In this document: one piece after another, positions 18,405 through 26,265 of the stretch
Layout: every line of letters starts with the position of its first letter
Numbering within the stretch: the first letter of the stretch is position 1
Assembly: GCF_024273235.1 (NCBI RefSeq)
Contig: NZ_JANBVH010000003.1
Location: forward strand, 1 to 64,000
Length of the DNA: 64,000 nucleotides
Direction of reading: 5' to 3'
From: Sphingomonas faeni
GTDB lineage: Bacteria; Pseudomonadota; Alphaproteobacteria; Sphingomonadales; Sphingomonadaceae
Program-made: the position numbers and the translations under genes
Notes under the pieces: generated by a model
The model's input: only the letters and a program-made list of their open reading frames with translations
Told to the model about the DNA's origin: nothing
The model's database searches: none

Positions 18405-19484
18405 TCAAATAACCAAAGGCCCATGTTCGATCCGCGGCAACACATGCCGCGCGAACAGATCCGCCTCGGCCGCATGCGGATACCCGGAGAGAATAAACGC
18501 ATCGATTCCCTCCGCCCGATACGCGTTCAGCTTCGCCAGCACCTGATCCGGATCACCGACGATCGCCGCCCCGCACCCCGACCGAGCCCGCCCGATCCCG
18601 GTCCACAGGTTCGCCTCGGCATATCCGTCGTCCGAGCCTTCACGCAGTTCCGCCTGCCGCCGAACCCCCGCTGACTGCGAGTCCAACGACCGCTCGCGGA
18701 TCGCGCGCCCCTCGGCATCGTCGAGCTTCGACAACAGCCGATCCGCCGCCGCCCGCGCTTCCGCCTCGGTTTCGCGGACGACGACATGCACCCGGTACCC
18801 AAACCGCAAAGTGCGCCCATGCCTGGCCGCACGCGACCGCAGATCCGCAACGATCGCGCGCACCGCATCCATCGTATCCGGCCACATCAGATATACGTCG
18901 GCATTGGTCGCCGCCGCATCGCGCGCCGCCTCCGACAGCCCCCCGAAATACAGTGCGGGGCATTTCCCCGACACCGTCGTCACGCGAGGCGGATCGACCT
19001 TCAGCTTCCAGAACTCGCCGTCATGGTCGAGCGGCTTGCCGTCGAGCAGCGTCCGCAGGATGTGCATCGCCTCGACCGTCCGCGCATAGCGCGGCGCGCT
19101 TTCCAGCTTTTCCCCCGGCAGGTCGCTCGAAATGATGTTGATCGCCAGCCGTCCGCCGAGCATCCGGTCGATCGTCGCGATCTGGCGCGCGAGTTGCGGC
19201 GGCCAGCTCTCGCCGATCCGCACCGCCATCAGCAGCCGCAGCCGCTTCAGCATCGGCGCGATCCCCGCGGCGAACGCGGTCGTGTCGATCCCCAGCGCAT
19301 AGCCCGACGGCAGCAGGATATTGTCGTAGCCGGCGGTCTCCGCCTGCATCACGATGTCGCGACAATGCTCCCAGCTCGATTTCAGCGCCGCATCCGGCAC
19401 GCCGAGAAACTCGTAGTCATCATCGCACAGTGCCGAGAACCAGCTGATCTCGCAGGGCGGCAAGCTCGACACCGGATCGGTCAT
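18405..19484 (-). CDS. LLM-class flavin monooxygenase, SsuD-like (alkanesulfonate or sulfosugar monooxygenase)
   Basis: A 359-residue flavin-dependent enzyme of the bacterial luciferase fold. It follows E. coli SsuD through most of its length: LAINIISSDLPGEKL, ALYFGGLSEAARDAAA, FGYRVHVVVRETEAEA, the NLWTGIGRARSGCG loop and FILSGYPHAAEA. SsuD enzymes release sulfite from alkanesulfonates using reduced FMN. A close relative, SmoC, desulfonates sulfoquinovose. The ATG at 19484 overlaps the stop of the aldo/keto reductase (ATGA), so the two are co-translated, and SmoC is paired with an aldo/keto reductase (SmoB). No flavin reductase or ABC sulfonate transporter lies nearby. The substrate is not proven. 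Confidence 0.85.
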   Translation of the reverse strand: MTDPVSSLPPCEISWFSALCDDDYEFLGVPDAALKSSWEHCRDIVMQAETAGYDNILLPSGYALGIDTTAFAAGIAPMLKRLRLLMAVRIGESWPPQLARQIATIDRMLGGRLAINIISSDLPGEKLESAPRYARTVEAMHILRTLLDGKPLDHDGEFWKLKVDPPRVTTVSGKCPALYFGGLSEAARDAAATNADVYLMWPDTMDAVRAIVADLRSRAARHGRTLRFGYRVHVVVRETEAEARAAADRLLSKLDDAEGRAIRERSLDSQSAGVRRQAELREGSDDGYAEANLWTGIGRARSGCGAAIVGDPDQVLAKLNAYRAEGIDAFILSGYPHAAEADLFARHVLPRIEHGPLVI

Positions 19485-20374
19485 GGCAAATTTTCGCCCA
19501 TTCCGGCCTGCAGCACGGCATACCATTCAGCCCGCGTCCACTCGATCTTGTACGCGTCCGCCGAAGCCGCAATCCGCGCAGGAGTCTGCGACCCGACGAT
19601 CGGAATGATCCGCGCCGGATGCGCCATGATCCACGCCAGAGTCGCGGTCGCCGCATCGACGCCGTAGCGTGCGCCGTGCTCGGCCAGCAGCTTGGCCGCG
19701 GGATGATCGCCCTGCGCCAGCCGTCCGCCACCAAGTGGCGACCACGCCATCACCGCGACATCGAGCCGCATCGCCTGGTCGAGCGTCCCGTCGAACAAAG
19801 GCGACGTCCGCAACGGCGAGAATTCCGGTTGCGTGCTCACGATCGGCTGGCTCAGGAAAGCCTGCAACGCGTCGAACTCGTGCACGCTGTAGTTCGACAC
19901 GCCGATGCTGCGGATCTTGCCCGCCTCGACCATCCGCGTCAGCGTCTCCGCCACCTCGTGCGGATGCGTCAGAAAATCGCGACGGTGGATCTGGTACAGG
20001 TCGACCTGCTCCACGCCCAGCCGCTTCAGCGACGCTTCCAGCGCATCGGCCAGATACGTCGCGCTGGAATTATACGGAATGCCGGGGCGAATGCCCGCCT
20101 TGGTGGCGATCACCATCTGCGCACGCAACGACCGGTCTTCGGCCAGCGCGCGCCCGAACAGTTCCTCCGCCGAGCCGAATCCGGCGGGCACGCCGCAGCC
20201 ATAGATGTCGGCGGTGTCGAAGAAGTTGATCCCGGCCCCCAGGGCGGCGTCGATCATTGCGCGTACCGGCGCGACCTCTCCGGCCAGCCGCCACATGCCC
20301 CAGGCTATCGGCGAAACAAGGATTTCGCTCTTGCCGAGCGGGCGAAGGTCGTTGGAAAGGCGGATCGTCGTCAT
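19481..20374 (-). CDS. Aldo/keto reductase
   Basis: A 297-residue NAD(P)H-dependent reductase with the full tetrad: Asp and Tyr in FFDTADIYGCG, Lys in VIATKAGI and His in LYQIHRRD. The cofactor end shows VGSQTPARIAASADA. It overlaps the start of the SsuD-like monooxygenase by four bases and is divergent from the Gfo/Idh gene with only 31 bases between start codons. In the sulfo-SMO pathway an enzyme of this family reduces 6-oxo-glucose to glucose after desulfonation. The same role is a reasonable guess here but is inference. Confidence 0.87.
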   Translation of the reverse strand: MTTIRLSNDLRPLGKSEILVSPIAWGMWRLAGEVAPVRAMIDAALGAGINFFDTADIYGCGVPAGFGSAEELFGRALAEDRSLRAQMVIATKAGIRPGIPYNSSATYLADALEASLKRLGVEQVDLYQIHRRDFLTHPHEVAETLTRMVEAGKIRSIGVSNYSVHEFDALQAFLSQPIVSTQPEFSPLRTSPLFDGTLDQAMRLDVAVMAWSPLGGGRLAQGDHPAAKLLAEHGARYGVDAATATLAWIMAHPARIIPIVGSQTPARIAASADAYKIEWTRAEWYAVLQAGMGENLP

Positions 20375-20405
20375 AACGACGGCTCATGGCATAGGGATAG
20401 TCAGC

Positions 20406-21494
20406 TTGGTAGCCACGATCAGATACGGCGTCGTCGGAACGGGCATGATGGGCGTCGAACACATCCGCAACCTGGCGATCCTGCCGGGCGCCGAGATCGT
20501 CGCGATCGCCGATCCGGTCGCGACCTCGATCGGCTGGGCGACCGACGCGCTTGGCGACCGTGCCGCCAAGGTCGCACTGTTCGACAACGTCGAGGCGTTC
20601 GCGAAGGGCGCCGACGTCGATGCGATCGTCATAGCCTCGCCCAACAACACGCACCGCGACGTGCTGGCGCGGCTGTTCGACATGGACGCCGCGATCCTCT
20701 GCGAGAAGCCGCTGGCGACGACGATCGAGGACGCCCGCTGGATCGTCGACCGCGCCGCGTCCCACGCAAAACCGTTCTGGACCGGCATGGAATACCGCTT
20801 CATGCCGCCCGCCGCCGCGTTCATCGATCGGGTGAAGGGCGGGCGGGTCGGCAAGCTCCAGATGCTGTCGATCCGCGAGCACCGCTTTCCATTCCTCCCC
20901 AAAGTCGGCGACTGGAACCGCTTTTCGCGCAACACCGGCGGCACGATGGTCGAGAAATGCTGCCATTTCTTCGACCTGATGCGGCTGATCGTCGGGTCCG
21001 AAGCGGTCCGCGTCTACTGCTCGGGCGCGATGGACGTGAACCACCTCGACGAACGCTATGACGGCGAACAGCCCGACATAATCGACAACAGCTACACGAC
21101 GGTCGATTTCGCCAACGGGGTCCGCGCGATGCTCGACCTCAGTATGTTCGCCGACGGTGCCGAGAACCAGGAGGAGATGTCCGCGACCGGCGACGCCGCG
21201 CGCCTCGACGTGCTGATTCCCGCGGGCGAGCTGGTCTATTCCCCCCGCGTCGGCTTCCTGAACCCGAAGGCGGTCGAACGCAGCCACGTCGCCGTCGACC
21301 CCGCCGCCAAAGCCGCCGGCTCGCACGAGGGCGCGACCTATTATCAGCACGCCGCGTTCGCCGCCGCGGTGCGCGGGGAGGGGCCGGTCCAGGTCACCGC
21401 AGAGGATGGCCTGCGCGCCGTTGCGATCGGCACTGCCGCCGAGATCAGCGCGCGCGAGCACCGCGTCGTAACGATGGCAGAACTAGGCGTTTAG
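20406..21494 (+). CDS. Gfo/Idh/MocA-family oxidoreductase
   Basis: 362 residues. The N-terminal Rossmann motif is YGVVGTGMMGVEH, the family signature is CEKPLATT, and the C-terminal domain shows GGTMVEKCCHFFDLM. Members oxidise or reduce sugars and inositols with NAD(P); some cleave glycosides by a transient-oxidation mechanism (GH4-like, GH109, GH188). No in-frame ATG lies near the domain start, so the TTG at 20406, preceded by AGGGATAG, is the likely start. It is divergent from the aldo/keto reductase and overlaps the 3' end of the convergent GPH transporter by 50 bases. Sugar substrate unknown. Confidence 0.85.
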   Translation: MVATIRYGVVGTGMMGVEHIRNLAILPGAEIVAIADPVATSIGWATDALGDRAAKVALFDNVEAFAKGADVDAIVIASPNNTHRDVLARLFDMDAAILCEKPLATTIEDARWIVDRAASHAKPFWTGMEYRFMPPAAAFIDRVKGGRVGKLQMLSIREHRFPFLPKVGDWNRFSRNTGGTMVEKCCHFFDLMRLIVGSEAVRVYCSGAMDVNHLDERYDGEQPDIIDNSYTTVDFANGVRAMLDLSMFADGAENQEEMSATGDAARLDVLIPAGELVYSPRVGFLNPKAVERSHVAVDPAAKAAGSHEGATYYQHAAFAAAVRGEGPVQVTAEDGLRAVAIGTAAEISAREHRVVTMAELGV

Positions 21495-22797
21495 GGACCT
21501 TTGCGAGGCGAGCGCGGGACGGCAGGACGATCGCAAGGCATGTGACGGTCCCGATCAGCGGGACCGACCAAGCCATGACCAGCAAGTTCGAGCCGCTTCC
21601 AGCTGAAAGGGGCGTCGCGACCGCCCAGCCGATCAGCGATAATCCGTGGCCGAGCAGTGCACCGCTGAGACCGCCCCCGGTCTTCAGTATCAACAACAGC
21701 AATGCCACGGGGAGCGCTTCGAAGCGGACGCCGGTGCGGTGTTCGCCGTGATCGATGGCGCTGGCCAGCAGCACCCAAAGCATCATCTGCAACCCGGCAT
21801 TGCCGACCCCGAACAGCGCGATCCCGGCGATCGCCACGGGCACCGTCGCGAACAGCACCAGACCGGCGGCGATCGACATCAGCGCCAGCCCGAGAACCTG
21901 ACGCTGTCCCGTCCGCCGCGCGATCGCCATCCAGCCCGGCAGCGCGAGCAACTGCGCCAGTGCCAGCGTCGTCAGCGCCCGGCCAGTCCACCCGGCATCG
22001 TGGAACACACCCTTGCCGATGTACGCGAACGACCGGGCGAAGAACGGCAGTGTCAACGCCTGGATGAAGCCAAGTGCCATCAACAGCAGCAACGGCCGGT
22101 TGCCGAGGATCCAGGCGAGCGGCGCGCGCGGGGCCGAGGTACCGGGTACGACCACCGATCGCGGCGCGGAAGCAGCCGACAGCCACAGGGTCGCGACATA
22201 GGCGAGGGCTGCACCGCCGGTGACCGCGAGGAGGCCATAACCACCGCCGTCGACCGCGGGATCGACGAATGCACGCGCGAAATGGGCGACGGTCAGCGCA
22301 CCGAGGCAGCTGAACATATAACGCAAGCCGGACAGCGTCGTCGCGGCGCCCGGCGCACGTGTCATCCGCATCATCAGCGCGTTGTGCGCGACGTCGCACA
22401 CCGAATAGGCGGTGCGGAACAGCAGCACCATCACGGTCGCCCATGCGAGGATCGCCGGTCCCCGCCAGCCGGGATCGAGGAAGAACAGCGTGAAGAACAC
22501 CCCGACGAGGGGCGCACCGACGAACAGCAGCCGCCGGTACAGCCCGAGCCGGTCCGCGGACCGATCGACCAGCCGGCCGAGCAGCGGATCGCAGACGCCA
22601 TCCCAGACCAGCCCTACCATCACCACCAGCCCGGCCGCCGCTGGCGACACACCCCAGCGTTCGGTCAGGACGAACAGAAGGAAGACATCCATCGTCGACG
22701 CTAGGACGTTCTTGCCGAAATTGCCGCTCGCATAGCCGATCATCCGGGCCCGCTGGACCGGGGAATCGACGACTTCAGCGGGGGCGGCTTGCTCCAT
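21445..22797 (-). CDS. GPH-family (MelB-like) sugar:cation symporter
   Basis: A 450-residue inner-membrane transporter of the glycoside-pentoside-hexuronide family. YASGNFGKNVLASTMDVFLLFVLTE and WDGVCDPLLGRLVDRS (the MelB aspartate motif) are clear, as is the late GVRFEALPVALLLLILKTGGG. I use the ATG at 22797 (MEQAAPAE); the frame extends to 22839. It overlaps the end of the GH92 gene by 23 bases and is the last gene of the mannoside operon, so it probably imports mannose or a short manno-oligosaccharide freed by GH92. Its 3' end overlaps a convergent gene. Confidence 0.87.
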   Translation of the reverse strand: MEQAAPAEVVDSPVQRARMIGYASGNFGKNVLASTMDVFLLFVLTERWGVSPAAAGLVVMVGLVWDGVCDPLLGRLVDRSADRLGLYRRLLFVGAPLVGVFFTLFFLDPGWRGPAILAWATVMVLLFRTAYSVCDVAHNALMMRMTRAPGAATTLSGLRYMFSCLGALTVAHFARAFVDPAVDGGGYGLLAVTGGAALAYVATLWLSAASAPRSVVVPGTSAPRAPLAWILGNRPLLLLMALGFIQALTLPFFARSFAYIGKGVFHDAGWTGRALTTLALAQLLALPGWMAIARRTGQRQVLGLALMSIAAGLVLFATVPVAIAGIALFGVGNAGLQMMLWVLLASAIDHGEHRTGVRFEALPVALLLLILKTGGGLSGALLGHGLSLIGWAVATPLSAGSGSNLLVMAWSVPLIGTVTCLAIVLPSRARLAKVPKRLVLPSLRRGARAR

Positions 22798-24877
22798 GCT
22801 TTGGCGTCTTAGCGGCGACGTCTTGCAGTTGCGGGACAATTCGTGTGGCGGTCGTGACGGTGGTCGTGATCGTCAGCGTGCCGCCGCGGAGCAGGTCGGC
22901 GTGCTGGACGCGGTAGTTCGGAAGCGGCCGTCCGTTGAGGCTGGCCTGCGTGATCCGGCCGTCCTCGGGACCAGAACGCTGGATCGTCAGCGTGCGGCCC
23001 TTGCCGAGATCGATGTCGGAGCGGGCGAACGCCGGGGTCGTCACGACGTACCACGGCTCGCCGGGTACCAGCGGATACAGGCCGAGCGTCGCGAACACGT
23101 ACCAGGCGGTCATCCCGCCGGCGTCGTCGTCCATCCCGTCGGCGAAACCCTGCGGCGACAGCGCGAAGCTGCGGCCGACGAACGGCACCGGCAGCTTGCC
23201 GCTGTTGGTATAGGGGTGCGCGATAGGCTTGGTCAGGATCGTCCGGACGAGGTCGGCGGTGGCTTGCGGCTGGCCCAGCGCGGCGAACATCCACGGCACC
23301 TGGATGTCGGGCTCGTTGGTCATGTTGAACAGGCCGGCATCGAAGAAATGATGCAGTTCGCCGAGCAGTCGATCGCGCCCGACCGTTTGCGTCATCCAGG
23401 GCAGGTCGAAGATCGGCGCCCAGCGATATTGCCACAAGGTGCCCTGATACAGCCCGCGCGCCTTGACCACGTCACCGTCCGCGCCGGGTGTCTGGAACAC
23501 CGATCGCCACATCGGGCGATAGCTCTGTGCCTTGGCGGTGAATTTCTTCGCGAGGTCGGTGCGGCCGAGATCGCGCGCGAGTTCGGCGGTCGCCCAATCG
23601 TCATAGGCCGCCTCGATCTGCTCGTCGGGCGTGCCGCGCTTGAGCGTGTCGCTGTCCGCCGCCATTCCCGCCAGCGCTGCGGCCGCGTCGAACGCGATGC
23701 CCTTGCGGTGCATGTCGAGCAGCGCGATCCCGGCATGCTCGGTGCGGACCGTCAGGAACGGCTCGTTGGGCGTCGACCACTGCGCCTTGCCGCCTGCGTA
23801 GAGCGCGACCAGCGACTGCGCGATATCCGCGCTGCGCTCGGGCTGGAGCAGCGCGAGCAGCGGCATCTGGGTGCGGTAATTGTCCCATAGCGACCAGTTG
23901 GTGTAGCGCGTCCGGCCCTTGGGTGAGGTCTGCACCGCGCCGCCATTGTCGCGGTGGCGCCCGTCGGGATCGTCGATCGCGACCGGGGTTTCCATGACGC
24001 GGTAGAGCGACGTGTAGAACAGCGCGCGCTGGCCTCGCGAACCGCTCGGCACCACGCGGCCGAGGACGCGGTTCCAGCCGGCGCGCGTCTCGCTCGCGAC
24101 GGCGGCGAGGGACTTGCTGCCGATTTCGGTGTCGCGGACCGACGCCGCGCCGCGTCCGTCGACGGTCGATAGCCCGGTGCGGATTTCGATCGCGTCGCCC
24201 GCTTTGCCGGCGATGTGGAGCGTCGCCAGATCGTTCGCGCCGGTGGTCAGCCTTTGGTGGATCGGCCGGCCGTTGACGAGGATGCGGCTGGCGCTGTGGA
24301 GATGATACGCGCCCTGATCGCAGACCGTGCCCGCGACGAGGTCGGCGCGGAGGTCGTCGCTGGCGAGGCTCGCCCAACTCGCTGCCAGCCGCTTCGAATA
24401 GCTGTGTCGCGGGTCGATCCTGAGATCGACCGTGCCGGCGCGGGGCAGGGTGAAGCGCAACACGCCCGCGCCGCGCGTCGCCGCCATCTCGGCGAGGATG
24501 CCACCGTCGTAGCGGACACGGTACACGCCGGGGCGCGCCGTCTCGCTGCGCTTGTCGATCCGCGCGGGGCCGGGCTTGTCGGCATAGCGCAGCGAGATCA
24601 TCAGGTCGCCGCCCGCGCCGCCGCAACCGACTCCGACGCCGCGGGTATGCGAGAAGCCGAGCAATGTGGTCGCGGCATGGTCGTAGCCGGCGTGGTTGGC
24701 GGGGCTGGTGTCGGGGCCGAGCTGCATCATGCCGAATGGGGCCACGGCGGCGGGGGAGAGTTGGCCGAAGTCGGCGAGCGTGCCGACGAAGGGGTCGACG
24801 AGGTCGGCGGGGGTTTGTTGTGCGGTTAGGGCGGCAGGGGTTGCCAACATGGCCGCGAACAGCAGACCCGTCCTCAA
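22775..24877 (-). CDS. GH92 alpha-mannosidase
   Basis: About 700 residues. It starts with a signal-like LRTGLLFAAMLATPAALTAQ and then the GH92 opening VDPFVGTLADFGQLSPAAVAPFG. Other GH92 marks are GFSHTRGVGVGCGGAGGD, NYRTQMPLLALLQP, FNMTNEPDIQVPWMF and DDDAGGMTAWYVF-LGLYPLVPG. Family members are calcium-dependent exo-alpha-mannosidases acting on N-glycan or yeast mannan. I place the start at the TTG at 24877, preceded by GGTGGAG. Upstream residues in this frame (from 25033) are only translation of an intergenic repeat. Export to the periplasm is likely. It sits between the DUF218 gene and the transporter. Confidence 0.88.
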   Translation of the reverse strand: MRTGLLFAAMLATPAALTAQQTPADLVDPFVGTLADFGQLSPAAVAPFGMMQLGPDTSPANHAGYDHAATTLLGFSHTRGVGVGCGGAGGDLMISLRYADKPGPARIDKRSETARPGVYRVRYDGGILAEMAATRGAGVLRFTLPRAGTVDLRIDPRHSYSKRLAASWASLASDDLRADLVAGTVCDQGAYHLHSASRILVNGRPIHQRLTTGANDLATLHIAGKAGDAIEIRTGLSTVDGRGAASVRDTEIGSKSLAAVASETRAGWNRVLGRVVPSGSRGQRALFYTSLYRVMETPVAIDDPDGRHRDNGGAVQTSPKGRTRYTNWSLWDNYRTQMPLLALLQPERSADIAQSLVALYAGGKAQWSTPNEPFLTVRTEHAGIALLDMHRKGIAFDAAAALAGMAADSDTLKRGTPDEQIEAAYDDWATAELARDLGRTDLAKKFTAKAQSYRPMWRSVFQTPGADGDVVKARGLYQGTLWQYRWAPIFDLPWMTQTVGRDRLLGELHHFFDAGLFNMTNEPDIQVPWMFAALGQPQATADLVRTILTKPIAHPYTNSGKLPVPFVGRSFALSPQGFADGMDDDAGGMTAWYVFATLGLYPLVPGEPWYVVTTPAFARSDIDLGKGRTLTIQRSGPEDGRITQASLNGRPLPNYRVQHADLLRGGTLTITTTVTTATRIVPQLQDVAAKTPKHGASRPR

Positions 24878-24881
24878 ACCG

Positions 24882-24989
24882 CTCCACCCCGGCGAAGGCC
24901 GGGGCCCAGGTGGGAAGGTCGGCGTAACCGAGCGCAGCCCTCCGTTAGCACCGTCCCCCAACTGGGCCCCGGCCTTCGCCGGGGTGGAG
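24882..24989. repeat. Intergenic palindrome, family B (copy 2), abutting the GH92 start
   Basis: CTCCACCCCGGCGAAGGCCG and its complement flank GCCCAGGTGGG / CCCCCAACTGGGC. The element ends four bases before the GH92 TTG start and appears to supply its GGTGGAG ribosome-binding sequence. It could therefore fold the initiation region into a hairpin. Confidence 0.85.
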
Positions 24990-25029
24990 GCAGCAGTGTT
25001 TACCGGGGTGGGGTACCTGAAATACTCGC

Positions 25030-26265
25030 TCATGGATCAAGAGGATCGCGCGGATCGTGGCGTAGGGATAGTCGCGACGGCTGAAATTCCAGATCGTACA
25101 CCGATAGCCGCCGCCCGATCGCGCCCGGCTGATAGCCCAGTTCCGTGCGGTTGCGGTCGGGCGACGGCTGAAATTCCAGATCGTACACCGATAGCCGTCG
25201 ACCGATCGCACCCGGCTGATAGCCCAGTTCCGTGCGGTTGCGGTCGGTGAAGGTCTGGCTTTCGATGTATTTGCTTTGCTCGGCGTCGGTGACGATCAAC
25301 GTCGGCCGGTCGAGCGGGATGCCGAGCGCCACCATCCGCCGCGTCGCGTTGCGCAGGTTGGTGGTCGTGTGGCGCGCATAGGGTTCGAGGATCACGCGGT
25401 CGGCGGGAATGCCGTAGCGCTCGATCAGCGCGCGGCGGATCTCGACGGCTTCGACGAACCGCGTGCCACGCGGATGCACCGCGCTGCCCGAGACGAGGAT
25501 GAACGGCGCGAGACCCTGGCGATAGCGTTGCGCGGCGAGCAGCGCGTGGAGCTTGCTGCGCGGGCTGAGCGTGGTGCTCGTATCTTCAGGCCCGACGCCG
25601 GGCACGATCAGCAGCGAGTAGCGGAACGCCTTCCAGTCGGTCCGCGCGGCCAGTGTGCGTGCGCCTGCATTCTCGCGCTGGTCGAGCGGTTCGAACCGCG
25701 TCGCCGCCGTCGCATCGTTGGCATCGAGCAACGCCACAGCCAACCGCACGCTGGCCGCGATCGTCGCGGGCGGCGCATCCGACGCGGCGCGCGCGGTATC
25801 GATCGCGACCTTCACGCTGTCGGCGAAGAAGGGCGTTTCAGTGGCGAAGATCGGTCCGTCGACCTTCGGGTAGCGTCCGGGCAAGCCGAGGCCGTAGACC
25901 CGGAGCACGACGTTCAGTGCCTCGAGTTCCTGATCGATGCCGGCCGCCACCGACAGATCGGCATTCGACTTTGGCCGGGCGCCATTCCTGGACAGACTGG
26001 CGACGACCGTCGCCCGGTCCAGATCGGTCCATATCGTCGCCTCGATCGCGCAGGCGGGTACGCCTTCGCACGCGGCAATCCGTCGCGCCCGCGTATCGAG
26101 CGCCCCAGCCGGCAACCGCCCCAGCGCGCCGAGCATCGGAAACAGACGCTCCGACAGCGTGTCGACGACCGTGTCGCTGACCGCCACCGGTGCAAGCGTC
26201 TCGGCCCACACCGGTGCAGCCGCCGTCATCGCCAGCGCCGCAAGCATCAAACGCAAGCCCGTCAC
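25030..26265 (-). CDS. DUF218 (SanA/YdcF/ElyC-like) protein with a C-terminal tandem duplication
   Basis: About 411 residues with a signal peptide (LMLAALAMTAAAPVWA). The C-terminal half is a DUF218 domain (LLIVPGVGPEDTSTTL, ILVSGSAVHPRGTRF, GIPADRVILEPYARHTTTN), a fold linked to envelope maintenance. The GTG at 26265 overlaps the receptor stop (GTGA); an ATG at 26247 is an alternative. The last 58 residues are two identical 28-residue copies beginning DRNRTELGYQPGAIGRRLSV, encoded at 25159-25245 and 25072-25158. The N-terminal 200 residues match no family I recognise. Its place between the receptor and GH92 suggests a role in glycan processing, but this is inference. Confidence 0.8.
   Translation of the reverse strand: MTGLRLMLAALAMTAAAPVWAETLAPVAVSDTVVDTLSERLFPMLGALGRLPAGALDTRARRIAACEGVPACAIEATIWTDLDRATVVASLSRNGARPKSNADLSVAAGIDQELEALNVVLRVYGLGLPGRYPKVDGPIFATETPFFADSVKVAIDTARAASDAPPATIAASVRLAVALLDANDATAATRFEPLDQRENAGARTLAARTDWKAFRYSLLIVPGVGPEDTSTTLSPRSKLHALLAAQRYRQGLAPFILVSGSAVHPRGTRFVEAVEIRRALIERYGIPADRVILEPYARHTTTNLRNATRRMVALGIPLDRPTLIVTDAEQSKYIESQTFTDRNRTELGYQPGAIGRRLSVYDLEFQPSPDRNRTELGYQPGAIGRRLSVYDLEFQPSRLSLRHDPRDPLDP
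25072..25245. repeat. 87-bp in-frame tandem duplication
   Basis: Two adjacent 87-base units encode the same 28 residues plus a junction residue (Pro or Arg). Within the unit I find three base differences (25111/25198, 25114/25201, 25123/25210), all at third codon positions and silent. It is the 3' end of the DUF218 gene. Confidence 0.92.
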
